A DNA stretch of 64,000 nt. It comes from Prevotella sp. P5-50. GTDB taxonomy: Bacteria > Bacteroidota > Bacteroidia > Bacteroidales > Bacteroidaceae. Below the pieces are notes generated by a model, which did no database searches, was not told the origin of the DNA, and saw nothing but the letters and a program-made list of their open reading frames with translations. The translations under genes were made by a program, and so were the position numbers. Shown here one piece after another: positions 1-7,474 of this stretch (the first letter of the stretch is position 1; the number at the start of each line of letters is the position of its first letter). The DNA lies in NCBI RefSeq assembly GCF_002251295.1, contig NZ_NPJA01000002.1, forward strand, positions 1-64,000. Direction: 5' to 3'.

Positions 1-1
1 G

Positions 2-310
2 TTCCAGATAGTCCGGTTAATGGATGAACAACAATCTATTAACAAGAAGATAGCCAATCAAATTCCGGTTATTGTGCAGAAAAGTGTGCAGGAACAGTCC
101 AAAAAGCCAAAACGAAAAGGTTTCTTGGGCATCTTTGGCAAAAAAGAGGGAACGAAGCCAACGACAACAACGACTACGCTCCGTTCATCCAATAGAAACA
201 TGGTCAACGAACAGAAAGCGCAGAGCCGTCGATTGTCAGAACAAGCCGATAGTCTTGCTGCCCGTAATGCAGAACTTAGATGTCACAGGGATAGGTCATT
301 GACATCATGA
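2..310 (+). pseudogene. Left-edge gene fragment cut off by a repeat
   Basis: The reading frame is already open at the first base (FQIVRL precedes the first Met at 20), so this is probably the interior of a gene that starts outside the window. The product has a basic patch (KKPKRKGFLGIFGKK), a threonine run, and a heptad-like segment rich in E, Q and R that looks like the start of a coiled coil. At about 279 the sequence passes into repeat A1 and stops after a few residues encoded by the repeat. I therefore read it as a gene truncated by repeat insertion. I do not recognise the family with confidence. Sensor-kinase linkers in Bacteroidales can look similar, but that is only a guess. Confidence 0.5.
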
Positions 311-400
311 CTTATAATTCTTACAGTTTTACAGTTTTTGAAAAGGAAAAATAGGTTTCGGATTCTTAAAACACGAGGACAGGTTTCTGTTTCTTGGACC
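279..400. repeat. Repeat A, copy 1 (diverged)
   Basis: It starts with GATGTCACAGGGATAGGTCA and shares its order of blocks with copies 2 and 3 (GTCATTGACATC, GGAAAAATAGGTTTCG, CGAGGACnG, TTCTTGGAC), but has more substitutions and a small insertion. It begins exactly where the upstream reading frame loses its gene-like composition. Confidence 0.7.
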
Positions 401-665
401 ATAACTCTTGGGGTGTGGAGTATGTTTTTATGAACGGAATTTTTGTTGCCATATACCTATAAAAACAAAAACGACCCGCTCATTTGAGCATCGTTGAGAG
501 GCTTGGCGGGTTCTGGTACTGCAAAGGTAAAGCATTTATTTGGATTGTGCAAGGATTTTGGAAGAAAAGTGTGGAAATGGAGGTGATTTTGAACAGTTGT
601 TGGGTGTTGGAAATACAAAATGAGGTATCTACAAACCAAAGTTAGGCATCTACAAACCATATTGG

Positions 666-850
666 GATGTCACAGTGACAGGTCATTGACATCCTGACTT
701 TCAATCCTTACAGCTTACAGTATTACAGTTTTTGGAAAGGAAAAATAGGTTTCGCGAGGACTGTTCCTGTTTTCTTGGACAACGCTAATTCACACCAAGC
801 GTTACAATATAACAATATAACAGTTTCCAAAAACGATTTTTTGCGTTACA
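666..850. repeat. Repeat A, copy 2
   Basis: This 185-bp unit recurs with few differences at 1120-1304, a spacing of 454 bp in direct orientation. It is followed by short AT-rich direct repeats built on ACAGTTGACAGTTTCC and ACAGATAACAGATAACAG. No credible protein is encoded. The stretch between the copies (311-665 and 851-930) is AT-rich and holds no gene that I can support. Confidence 0.85.
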
Positions 851-930
851 GTTGACAGTTGACAGTTTCCAAAAACGAATTTTTTGCGTTACAAATAACA
901 GATAACAGATAACAGTTTTGGAAAATGAAT

Positions 931-1033
931 TTTTTTAGTAGCCTACGGCAAGAAATCTTTGGAGGAAATCTTTTTTAAGATGTTGCTTCGCAAGAAATAA
1001 TCTGTAATTCAGGGAGGTAGTAAACAAAATCTT
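931..1033. repeat. Repeat B, copy 1
   Basis: This 103-bp unit has a near-identical copy at 34713-34815 (three differences by eye) and a diverged copy near 1343-1432. It contains small hairpins: GCC-TAC-GGC and TTGC-TTC-GCAA. No coding signal is present. Confidence 0.85.
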
Positions 1034-1046
1034 CAACTAAGATGAA

Positions 1047-1081
1047 GTCTGAGGTCTGAGGTCTGAGGTCTGAAGTCTGAG
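1047..1081. repeat. Heptamer tandem array, GTCTGAG x5
   Basis: Five consecutive 7-bp units: GTCTGAG at 1047, 1054, 1061 and 1075, with the variant GTCTGAA at 1068. The array joins repeat B copy 1 to repeat A copy 3. Confidence 0.9.
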
Positions 1082-1119
1082 GGAGTGGTCTTTATCATCC
1101 TACGAAAATCTTTCTCCGA

Positions 1120-1304
1120 GATGTCACAGGGACAGGTCATTGACATCATGACTTTCAATTCTTACGGCTTGCAGTATTACAGTTTTCGGAAAGGAAAAAT
1201 AGGTTTCGCGAGGACTGTTCCTGTTTTCTTGGACAACGCTAATTCACACCAAGCGTTACAATATAACAATATAACAGTTTCCAAAAACGATTTTTTGCGT
1301 TACA
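1120..1304. repeat. Repeat A, copy 3
   Basis: The same 185-bp unit as copy 2, from GATGTCACAGGGACAGGTCA to TTTTTTGCGTTACA, and of equal length. An AT-rich tail of ACAGATAACAGATAACAG follows, then a diverged repeat B. Confidence 0.85.
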
Positions 1305-1342
1305 AATAACAGATAACAGATAACAGTTTTTGGAAACGGTAT

Positions 1343-1432
1343 TTTTTGGGTTGCGCGAGCGCAAGAAATCTTTGGAGGAAATCTTTTATGAAATGTTGCT
1401 GACGCAAGAAATAATCTATCATTCAGCCTCCA
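1343..1432. repeat. Repeat B, copy 2 (diverged)
   Basis: It shares the core CAAGAAATCTTTGGAGGAAA with copies 1 and 3. The first hairpin here is TTGCGC-GA-GCGCAA, against TTGCC-TAC-GGCAA in copy 3, so both arms changed together. A further block, ATGGATCGCCTTACGGCTCG (1504 on), recurs at about 34875 downstream of copy 3. The open frame through this unit (1330-1557) is not credible as a gene. Confidence 0.75.
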
Positions 1433-1645
1433 CAAACATAATCTTTAAAGAAAATCCTGACCAGAATGCGCTCGAGTACCTCGCTTTTGGGGAGAATTTT
1501 ATAATGGATCGCCTTACGGCTCGAAATCTTAATGAAAATCTTGAGAATAATCTTTAATAAAAATCTTTCTCCGTGTTCTCCGTGTGTTCCGTGGATTATT
1601 ATCATCGGAATTTAGACGGAATTAGACGGAAACAAAATCTTCAAC

Positions 1646-1701
1646 TATAACCTTTAACCTTTAACCTTTAACCTTTAACCTTTAACCTTTAACCTATAAC
1701 C
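1646..1701. repeat. Heptamer tandem array, TTTAACC x6 flanked by TATAACC
   Basis: Eight consecutive 7-bp units: TATAACC at 1646, six TTTAACC from 1653 to 1694, and TATAACC at 1695. The array lies downstream (3') of the minus-strand glycosyltransferase gene that ends at 1762. Confidence 0.95.
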
Positions 1702-1761
1702 TAAACACTGTTCCGTGGATTTTTATGGCGCAGCAATCTTAAATATAAAAAGAGAATCTGT

Positions 1762-2856
1762 TTAAAGGGACTGGTAGAGGGCTTCGTACTGACGGGCAAC
1801 CTTCAGGTGGTCGTGGTGGCGATCTACATAGGTGATGCTTTCGCGCTTGAGACGTGGCAGACACTCAGGATGGAGCACCAACTGCTCAAGGGCATGGAAG
1901 ACACTCTGCTCGGTCGGTTCAACGTTGATGATGGGACGCAACTCGTTCTCCTGGATAATCTCGTAGTTTTCGGGTTCGCCACCTCCTACAACGACAATAC
2001 CTTTGGACATGGCAAGGAGGGAATTCATGGATGGCGTATAGCTGTAGAGCTGGTCGAGGATGACATCGGAATTGTTCATCATCATCTGGTATTCGGCATA
2101 AGGCACGGAGTATGCTGTGCGCAGTTCTACACGGTCGGGATAACGCTCAACGATGGCTTGTGCAGCACGCAACATGATGTCAGTTCCCTTGTAGGCACTA
2201 CGCTTGCGGTCGATGCCGATGAACAGGCGCAGACGTGGATGAGACGGGATAGGGGGTGGCGTCTGGCGCACGATGGGCAGGGGGATGAAATGGGTCTTGG
2301 CAGGATAGTGCAGTTGGTAGCACGCCATATACTCGTAGAGACATGCTACGATGGCGTCGCAGTCGTTGGCAATATGCCGGGTGAGTTTTTCGTGAGGGGT
2401 ATTCACCCAGACGTCAAGGAGGTCTTGAGAGGCAGCATCGGTGCGCACCATATTGCCGAAGTTATGGTCACTATAGCGCAGCGGTTTCTCTTCGATGCAG
2501 GTTCTTGCCCATATCGAGTCCTCGCCAAAGGCTCCGAGAATCATCTTGCCGTTGTGGCGTCGCAGGAAGCGGTAGATAGGAAACAGGCGTTCGGGACGCA
2601 GGTCGAAGCAGATGGGATTGATGAGCTGCACCACATCATAGCCTGTGAGTCGTGGAAGGATGCGCGTCCAGAGGTTGAGTAGGTAGCGCACTCCGTCGAT
2701 GTGGGAGGGTGATTTTCTGATGACCGAGATGTCGCGAGGATAGTTGCGCCATCCGTTGCCGTTGGAAACAACGGTCACCTCATGCCCCAGACTGCGCAAC
2801 CCCTGACTGAGGTTGGCATGGAGTCCACTGTAGTCGTTGACGAGAAGAATGCGCAT
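1762..2856 (-). CDS. Glycosyltransferase, GT-B fold (family 4-like)
   Basis: This 364-residue protein begins with the GT-B N-terminal pattern (MRILLVNDYSGLHANLSQGL) and carries a C-terminal donor-site region with GGGEPENYE near residues 308-316. It probably transfers a sugar from a nucleotide-sugar donor to a glycan or lipid-linked acceptor in the cytoplasm. It is the last gene of a minus-strand run whose upstream members are a family 2 glycosyltransferase (30-bp gap) and a UbiA-type prenyltransferase, which suggests a shared envelope-glycan or lipid-linked sugar pathway. The donor and acceptor cannot be read from the sequence. No clear terminator follows; the TTTAACC array lies about 60 bp beyond the stop. 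Confidence 0.8.
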   Translation of the reverse strand: MRILLVNDYSGLHANLSQGLRSLGHEVTVVSNGNGWRNYPRDISVIRKSPSHIDGVRYLLNLWTRILPRLTGYDVVQLINPICFDLRPERLFPIYRFLRRHNGKMILGAFGEDSIWARTCIEEKPLRYSDHNFGNMVRTDAASQDLLDVWVNTPHEKLTRHIANDCDAIVACLYEYMACYQLHYPAKTHFIPLPIVRQTPPPIPSHPRLRLFIGIDRKRSAYKGTDIMLRAAQAIVERYPDRVELRTAYSVPYAEYQMMMNNSDVILDQLYSYTPSMNSLLAMSKGIVVVGGGEPENYEIIQENELRPIINVEPTEQSVFHALEQLVLHPECLPRLKRESITYVDRHHDHLKVARQYEALYQSL

Positions 2857-2886
2857 AGGAGATGGAATATGGGGGGATGAGACGGG

Positions 2887-3873
2887 TCAGTGACGGGGTA
2901 GGAGCGGCAGGGATGCGAGGAGCGCTCGTCGTCCGATGGCATTACCCACGAGGCGTCGGAACCACGTGTATTTCTTGGAATAAGGACGGTCGGGCAACGG
3001 GAAAAGTCCCTGTTGCCGGAGGGCGTCGATGGTGGCATCGAGCTTTTTTGCCGAGCGTGTCAGCATGATGGTGTTGTAGAGATAGTCCATGGTGAGCTGT
3101 GCGATGCGCCGTTCCATGGCAGGACGGTCGGCAGGCGACAGCTTATCGGTCAGCCGATAGAGTTGGGTGAGTACCGTCAGCGTATCGTCGAGGCGCTTGC
3201 TGATGGTGTCTTGGTCGCTGCTCCTGGTGATGGAGTCGTGGCGTGCCCGATAGTAGTAAGCCTTGTAGGGCGTGTTGAAGACGCGCTCTGCACGCAACAG
3301 CAGTTGCGGGGTGAATGCCTCGTCTTCGTGGTAGATGTTGGGCTCGAAGCGCAGGCTGCCGAGGATGCGGCGTGCGAAGAGGTATCCACATGCAGCAGCC
3401 CTGATATTGCTCTCGCGCATGAAATGACTGCCACTGACAGGAGAGACGGAAACAGGGATGAAGGTCGTCTCTGAGGTGTCGGAACTGCAGAACATCACGA
3501 GGTCGGCTTGCTGATAGCGCACGAGGTCAAGACACTGTTCGTAGGGTGGGGCGATGATGGCATCGTCGGCATCGACAAACTGGATGAAATAGCCGTGTGC
3601 CATGTCGATGCCCCGGTTGCGCGCCTGACTCAGTCCCATATTGCGTTGTCGCACATAGATGACCTCGTCGATGCAGTCGGTCAGAAGGCTGACGGGACTC
3701 ACGTCCGATCCGTCGTCGATGATGATAATCTCGCGCTCGCTGTCGCCCAGCGATAATGCCAGGATGCTCTCGATACACGCATGAAGCATGTCGGCCGGTT
3801 CGTTGTGGTAAGTGATGATAAAACTGACCAATGGAGACCCTTGGCGGTTGTCGGTGGAAAACGTAGTATTCAT
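2887..3873 (-). CDS. Glycosyltransferase family 2
   Basis: Residues from about 13 show the GT-A pattern VSFIITYHNE, then IIIIDDGSDVSP and a DDA-type metal site (FVDADDA), typical of inverting family 2 enzymes that use nucleotide-sugar donors with a divalent metal. I place the start at the Met encoded at 3873 (MNTTFSTDN), 17 bases after the stop of the UbiA gene. The open frame continues upstream to 3930, but that extension overlaps the UbiA gene and is low-complexity. It has 328 residues. It is probably co-transcribed with the UbiA gene upstream and the GT-B enzyme downstream. Confidence 0.85.
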   Translation of the reverse strand: MNTTFSTDNRQGSPLVSFIITYHNEPADMLHACIESILALSLGDSEREIIIIDDGSDVSPVSLLTDCIDEVIYVRQRNMGLSQARNRGIDMAHGYFIQFVDADDAIIAPPYEQCLDLVRYQQADLVMFCSSDTSETTFIPVSVSPVSGSHFMRESNIRAAACGYLFARRILGSLRFEPNIYHEDEAFTPQLLLRAERVFNTPYKAYYYRARHDSITRSSDQDTISKRLDDTLTVLTQLYRLTDKLSPADRPAMERRIAQLTMDYLYNTIMLTRSAKKLDATIDALRQQGLFPLPDRPYSKKYTWFRRLVGNAIGRRALLASLPLLPRH

Positions 3874-3889
3874 GAGGTGAGACGGAGAA

Positions 3890-4768
3890 TCAGAGGTAGA
3901 TGATGGAGAAGAATGAGAGCACCCAGCCAACGATGCACGTCTGGATGAAATGGTCTTTCACCAGTACTTTGGTGGGACTGCCGCTACGCTGATAGACCAG
4001 CATGTTTTGCAGATAGCGCAACAGTCCTGCCAATACCCATACGTTGGTGAGATAGACGTAGGACGAACCGAAATGGCTCACCACGCTGTCGCTCATGGTG
4101 TAGATAATATAGCACACCATGGTGATGGTGCCCACGATGGTGACGGAGAGGTCGATAAACTGGGAATTGTAGCCCGCAATACTCTTGCGCGGCATGGTGC
4201 CCGTCTGCTCGTAGATGCGGTAATCGTCTTTGCGCTTGGCAAAGGCAAGGAAGAGTGCCAGGAGGAAGGTCATCATGACCAACCATCCCGATACGATGAT
4301 GTCGGTGGCAAAACCACCTATTAGTACGCGTATGACAAAGCCCACGGCAATGATTGCCACATCGAGGATGGCGTACTGTTTGAGGCGGATGCAGTATGCC
4401 ACGTTCATCAGCCAGTAGCCCACCAGCATGGCGCAGACCACGGGCAGGTGGTTGCAGTCGGAGAGACAGGCTGTGATCAGACTGGCTGCCAGTGTCAGCA
4501 TCATGATGACGTAGCCCATAGCCACGCTCACCTTGCCGGCGGCAATGGGGCGGTGGCACTTCTTAGGGTGGAGGCGGTCGTTCTCCACGTCATGGATGTC
4601 GTTGAAACAGTAGATGCTGCTCGATACGAAGCAGAATGCAACAAACCCCCACAGTGTCTGTAGGAAATAATGGCTGTTCAGCAGGTTGTTGCTGAAAAAC
4701 AAAGGGGCGAAGACAAAGAAATTCTTCACCCACTGCAATGGCCGTAACAGAAGGACGGTATCTTTCAT
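3890..4768 (-). CDS. UbiA-family decaprenyl-phosphate phosphoribosyltransferase-like
   Basis: A 292-residue polytopic membrane protein. The first Asp-rich motif NDIHDVENDRLHPKK (residues 56-70) followed by CHRPIAAG matches the branch of the UbiA superfamily that transfers 5-phosphoribosyl from PRPP to polyprenyl phosphate (mycobacterial Rv3806c type) better than quinone or heme prenyltransferases. A second polar loop (KRKDDYRIYEQTG) lies near the middle. The start is the Met at 4768; the upstream in-frame extension overlaps the 3' end of the neighbouring gene. Two glycosyltransferases follow directly, so the product may be a lipid-linked pentose used in glycan building. The substrate is inferred from motif similarity only. 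Confidence 0.75.
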   Translation of the reverse strand: MKDTVLLLRPLQWVKNFFVFAPLFFSNNLLNSHYFLQTLWGFVAFCFVSSSIYCFNDIHDVENDRLHPKKCHRPIAAGKVSVAMGYVIMMLTLAASLITACLSDCNHLPVVCAMLVGYWLMNVAYCIRLKQYAILDVAIIAVGFVIRVLIGGFATDIIVSGWLVMMTFLLALFLAFAKRKDDYRIYEQTGTMPRKSIAGYNSQFIDLSVTIVGTITMVCYIIYTMSDSVVSHFGSSYVYLTNVWVLAGLLRYLQNMLVYQRSGSPTKVLVKDHFIQTCIVGWVLSFFSIIYL

Positions 4769-4784
4769 GGGCAATGGAAATCGT

Positions 4785-5054
4785 TTAACGGCGCTTGCGC
4801 TGACCGAAAAGGGTGTGGTAGCCGCGCAACAGTTTGCGCACAAGGAGGAAAGCGTCGAATGCCGTAACGGCATTGGAAATCAGCGCAGCAACAAGTTCGC
4901 CGCGCGTATTGGTCTTTTGGGGAGTGACAAGTTGGTGCCAATGACCGCTAATCTCGCTGCGCGCCTGAGCAAGTTCTTCAGCGAGTTGTTCGCGTCGTGC
5001 GCGAATGTCCTCCAAGGTCTGTGGAATACCCACCTGTTGTTGTTTGGTCTGCAT
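4785..5054 (-). CDS. Small protein of the ytxH-holin operon
   Basis: An 89-residue product with a central charged, probably helical segment (DIRARREQLAEELAQARSE) and no clear membrane span. The ATG at 5054 is preferred over the in-frame GTG at 5072 because GAGAGGA sits at Shine-Dalgarno distance upstream of the ATG. It starts 25 bases after the holin-like gene and ends 16 bases before the UbiA gene. I recognise it only as the third gene often found behind ytxH and holin genes in this phylum. Its role is unknown, possibly membrane-stress related by association. Confidence 0.7.
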   Translation of the reverse strand: MQTKQQQVGIPQTLEDIRARREQLAEELAQARSEISGHWHQLVTPQKTNTRGELVAALISNAVTAFDAFLLVRKLLRGYHTLFGQRKRR

Positions 5055-5079
5055 AAGAATAAGTCCTCTCACATGGTTA

Positions 5080-5439
5080 CTATTGTGGATCGTTGCTCAT
5101 CAGGATGTTGGCAAGAAGCTTCACCAGTGGGCGCTCTATCCATGCCTTTCGGAAGATGAAAACGACCACGAGCAAGAGCAGATGAGCCAAACTGATCAGC
5201 ATGAATGCCATGGTCATGCCTAACGATGCCGACAGCCAGAATGCCACGGCGAAAGAGAAATAGAGGAGGATGGCAATGACCAGCAGAAAGCCAACGGCAG
5301 CCAAAGCGGCTACCGTCAGCAACTGTACCAGTTTGCCGACCACATCAAATTTGATGCTCTCCTTCTGGAGGTTCAAATAGCGGATAACGGCTTGCACCAG
5401 TTGTCCGATGGTCTCTACATTCTTGTCGCTCGACAGCAT
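5080..5439 (-). CDS. Phage-holin-like family membrane protein (PF07332-like)
   Basis: A 119-residue protein with a short amphipathic N-terminus and two hydrophobic segments: about residues 38-66 (LVQLLTVAALAAVGFLLVIA...) and 70-95 (FWLSASLGMTMAFMLISL...). This is the layout of the Actinobacterial holin-X/putative superfamily III holin group. In chromosomal operons with ytxH these proteins are not lysis proteins, and an envelope-stress role is usually proposed. The start overlaps the ytxH stop as TAATG, so translation is probably coupled. No phage genes lie nearby. Confidence 0.75.
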   Translation of the reverse strand: MLSSDKNVETIGQLVQAVIRYLNLQKESIKFDVVGKLVQLLTVAALAAVGFLLVIAILLYFSFAVAFWLSASLGMTMAFMLISLAHLLLLVVVFIFRKAWIERPLVKLLANILMSNDPQ

Positions 5440-5657
5440 TACTCGTTTACTTCAGGTGCTGCGTCAACAATATCGGCGGCAAGGTCAGACATCTCCTTGC
5501 GGCTGAGCTTAATATTATGCTTCTTCATGAAGTCATCTACCGCATCGGTAATCTTATCACGAGTGTCGGCTCCCTTTTCAGGGGCTAACAGCAGTCCAAC
5601 TACGGCTCCGGCGAGAGCACCACCGAGGAATGCACCGAGAAATCCTAAATTCTTCAT
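5439..5657 (-). CDS. YtxH domain-containing protein
   Basis: A 72-residue protein with a Gly/Ala-rich membrane segment (FLGAFLGGALAGAVVGLLLAP) ending in the APEKGADTRDKI motif that defines YtxH, followed by a short helical tail. It is the first gene of a six-gene minus-strand operon. Family members are small general-stress-linked membrane proteins of unknown biochemistry. A TATATTTGC -7 box lies about 40 bases upstream. Confidence 0.85.
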   Translation of the reverse strand: MKNLGFLGAFLGGALAGAVVGLLLAPEKGADTRDKITDAVDDFMKKHNIKLSRKEMSDLAADIVDAAPEVNE

Positions 5658-5695
5658 AGTCGTTTCGTTTTAAAGGGTTGATAATGTTTGTTGCT

Positions 5696-5704
5696 GCAAA
5701 TATA
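5696..5704 (-). promoter_or_regulatory. Promoter -7 box for the ytxH operon
   Basis: On the minus strand the sequence reads TATATTTGC, matching the Bacteroidetes -7 consensus TAnnTTTG, about 40 bases before the ytxH ATG. I could not find a convincing -33 TTTG. Confidence 0.6.
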
Positions 5705-5821
5705 GGCAATCTTTTTGAAAACATCGTGCTGTTTAGCCATATTTTTTCATAAAATAATGCGATTTGATACCATTTAACAAACTTTATGCACCTTTTCTCT
5801 TCAAGTTTGGACGATATTTTG

Positions 5822-5830
5822 TAATTTCGC
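5822..5830 (+). promoter_or_regulatory. Promoter -7 box for the SPOR lipoprotein gene
   Basis: TAATTTCGC lies 44 bases upstream of the ATG. TTTG occurs upstream but at a short spacing, so only the -7 box is convincing. Confidence 0.5.
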
Positions 5831-5874
5831 AGATGATATTCAAAAAGCATTATAAAATTAAAACAAATAAAACA

Positions 5875-6372
5875 ATGAAGAAACAAATTATCCTATGTGC
5901 AGGACTGTGTGCCGCAATGGCTTTCACAAGTTGTAAATCAGGCGACAGCGCCTACAAGCAGGCTTACATGAAAGCCAAGCAGCAAGAAGAACAGCAGCAA
6001 CAGCAACAGCAGCAGCCCGCACAGGAAGAACCCGTTGTAGTGGCACCCGTAGAGACCAAACCTGCCAACGACACACAGGTGGTTGACAATACTGACAACG
6101 TGAACGTGCGTCAGGAGAATGTAACCCTCATCAGCGGAAACGAACTCAAGGCTTTCAGCGTAGTAGTAGGTTCGTTCTCACTTCAGGCCAACGCCGAAGG
6201 ACTGCAGCAGCAGCTCCGCAATGCCGGCTATGATGCACGGATCGTGCGCAACACCCAGGGTGGCACCTTCCGCGTAGTGGCTACCACGTTTGATACGAAG
6301 GGTGAGGCAGTTGCAAGCCGCAACGAACTCCAGGGTAAGTATCAAGGCGCTTGGTTGCTCTACAACAAATAA
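5875..6372 (+). CDS. SPOR-domain lipoprotein
   Basis: A 165-residue protein. The signal peptide ends in a lipobox, AFTSC, with the lipidated Cys at 20. A Gln-rich low-complexity linker follows (eight consecutive Q around residues 41-50). The C-terminal SPOR domain (about 95-165) contains FSVVVGSFSLQANAEGL. SPOR domains bind denuded glycan strands of septal peptidoglycan, so the protein probably sits in the envelope near the division site. The start is the Met at 5875: an open frame continues upstream to 5764, but it runs through the promoter and lacks a signal peptide. Confidence 0.85.
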   Translation: MKKQIILCAGLCAAMAFTSCKSGDSAYKQAYMKAKQQEEQQQQQQQQPAQEEPVVVAPVETKPANDTQVVDNTDNVNVRQENVTLISGNELKAFSVVVGSFSLQANAEGLQQQLRNAGYDARIVRNTQGGTFRVVATTFDTKGEAVASRNELQGKYQGAWLLYNK

Positions 6373-6405
6373 AAAGAATCACGGATAAAAAAGGAAAGTC
6401 TTAGC

Positions 6406-6819
6406 GTGAGAATACTCTCGATAGACTACGGAAAGAAAAGAACCGGACTCGCTGTTACCGATCCTCTGCAAATTATTGCAGGAGGATTGGCAACAGTAGC
6501 CACGGCAGAACTCTTCCAATACCTCAACGACTATATTGCACGCGAACCCGTGGAGCGCATTGTCATAGGAGAACCCAGACAGCCCAACGGACAGCCCAGC
6601 GAAAACCTGCAGCGCGTACAGCAGTTTGTGAACCGATGGAAAAAGGCACGGCCCGATGTGCCCATCGAATTCTTCGACGAGCGCTTTACCTCCGTACTTG
6701 CCCATCAGGCCATGCTTGACGGAGGACTGAAGAAAAAGGCACGGCAAAACAAGGCGCTGGTGGATGAAATCAGTGCCACGATCATACTGCAGGACTATAT
6801 GCGCGCACGGAAATCGTGA
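6406..6819 (+). CDS. ruvX: Putative pre-16S rRNA nuclease / Holliday junction resolvase YqgF
   Basis: A 137-residue RNase H-fold protein of normal family length. It has ILSIDYGKKRTGLAVTD (Asp7), VIGEP (Glu56), FFDERFTS (91-92) and the C-terminal VDEISA (Asp120), which fits the acidic active-site set of YqgF proteins. In E. coli the homologue processes the 5' end of 16S rRNA. The GTG start at 6406 gives the expected N-terminus, with AAGGAAAG upstream. It lies 21 bases before def. Confidence 0.9.
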   Translation: MRILSIDYGKKRTGLAVTDPLQIIAGGLATVATAELFQYLNDYIAREPVERIVIGEPRQPNGQPSENLQRVQQFVNRWKKARPDVPIEFFDERFTSVLAHQAMLDGGLKKKARQNKALVDEISATIILQDYMRARKS

Positions 6820-6840
6820 CGACGAATAAAGCAACAAGAA

Positions 6841-7404
6841 ATGATACTACCTATTTATATATATGGACAGCCGGTGTTGAGAAAGGTGGCACAGGATATT
6901 ACTGCCGACTACCCAGAGCTCGATAAACTCATTGCCGACATGTGGGACACACTCGCAGAGAGCGAGGGCATCGGACTGGCTGCACCACAGATTGGAAAAG
7001 ACATACGACTGGTGGTCATCGACCTTGATGTGATCAGCGATGACCTCCCTGAATACAAAGGATTCAGAAACGTGTTTATCAATGCACATATCGTGGAATA
7101 CGATGAAAGCAAGACCGACACCTCGGAAGAAGGATGTCTATCGTTGCCCGGCATCCACGAGCGCGTGACCAGACCGACACGCATTCACGTGCAATGGCTC
7201 GACGAGAAAATGCAACCACACGACGAATGGGTGGAAGGATACCTTGCACGCGTGATGCAGCACGAATTTGACCACCTCGAAGGCAAGGTTTTCGTGGATC
7301 GCATCTCTCCACTCCGCAAACAACTCATCAAGAGTAAGATGAGAGCATTACTCCAAGGACGTGTGCGCTGCGGATACAAAACTAAAATGGCGGTGAGAAA
7401 ATAA
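6841..7404 (+). CDS. def: Peptide deformylase
   Basis: A 187-residue enzyme that removes the N-formyl group from nascent proteins. All three signature motifs are present: GIGLAAPQ (43-50), EEGCLSLPG with metal ligand Cys99, and QHEFDHLEG with metal ligands His141 and His145. The length is normal. It sits between ruvX and a TPR protein, all on the plus strand and probably co-transcribed. Confidence 0.95.
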   Translation: MILPIYIYGQPVLRKVAQDITADYPELDKLIADMWDTLAESEGIGLAAPQIGKDIRLVVIDLDVISDDLPEYKGFRNVFINAHIVEYDESKTDTSEEGCLSLPGIHERVTRPTRIHVQWLDEKMQPHDEWVEGYLARVMQHEFDHLEGKVFVDRISPLRKQLIKSKMRALLQGRVRCGYKTKMAVRK

Positions 7405-7474
7405 TCACCGACCACAAAAGACATACAGGCGAAACAGGCTCCCGTAATAAGGTAAAGCAAAACGGATTGTTAAC

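Noticed and set aside
1330..1557. A 75-codon frame in the left-edge repeats
   Set aside because: Its codons come from repeat B and flanking scraps; the near-identical copies elsewhere do not keep the frame open.
1646..1701. True telomere or replicon end
   Set aside because: The array is short, internal to the window, and followed by ordinary chromosomal genes on the same DNA.
1807..2682. A 291-codon plus-strand frame opposite the first glycosyltransferase
   Set aside because: Antisense to a clear GT gene and no start signal.
5080..5439. Prophage remnant, because of the holin-like gene
   Set aside because: No other phage gene is nearby; ytxH-holin operons are ordinary chromosomal genes in this phylum.
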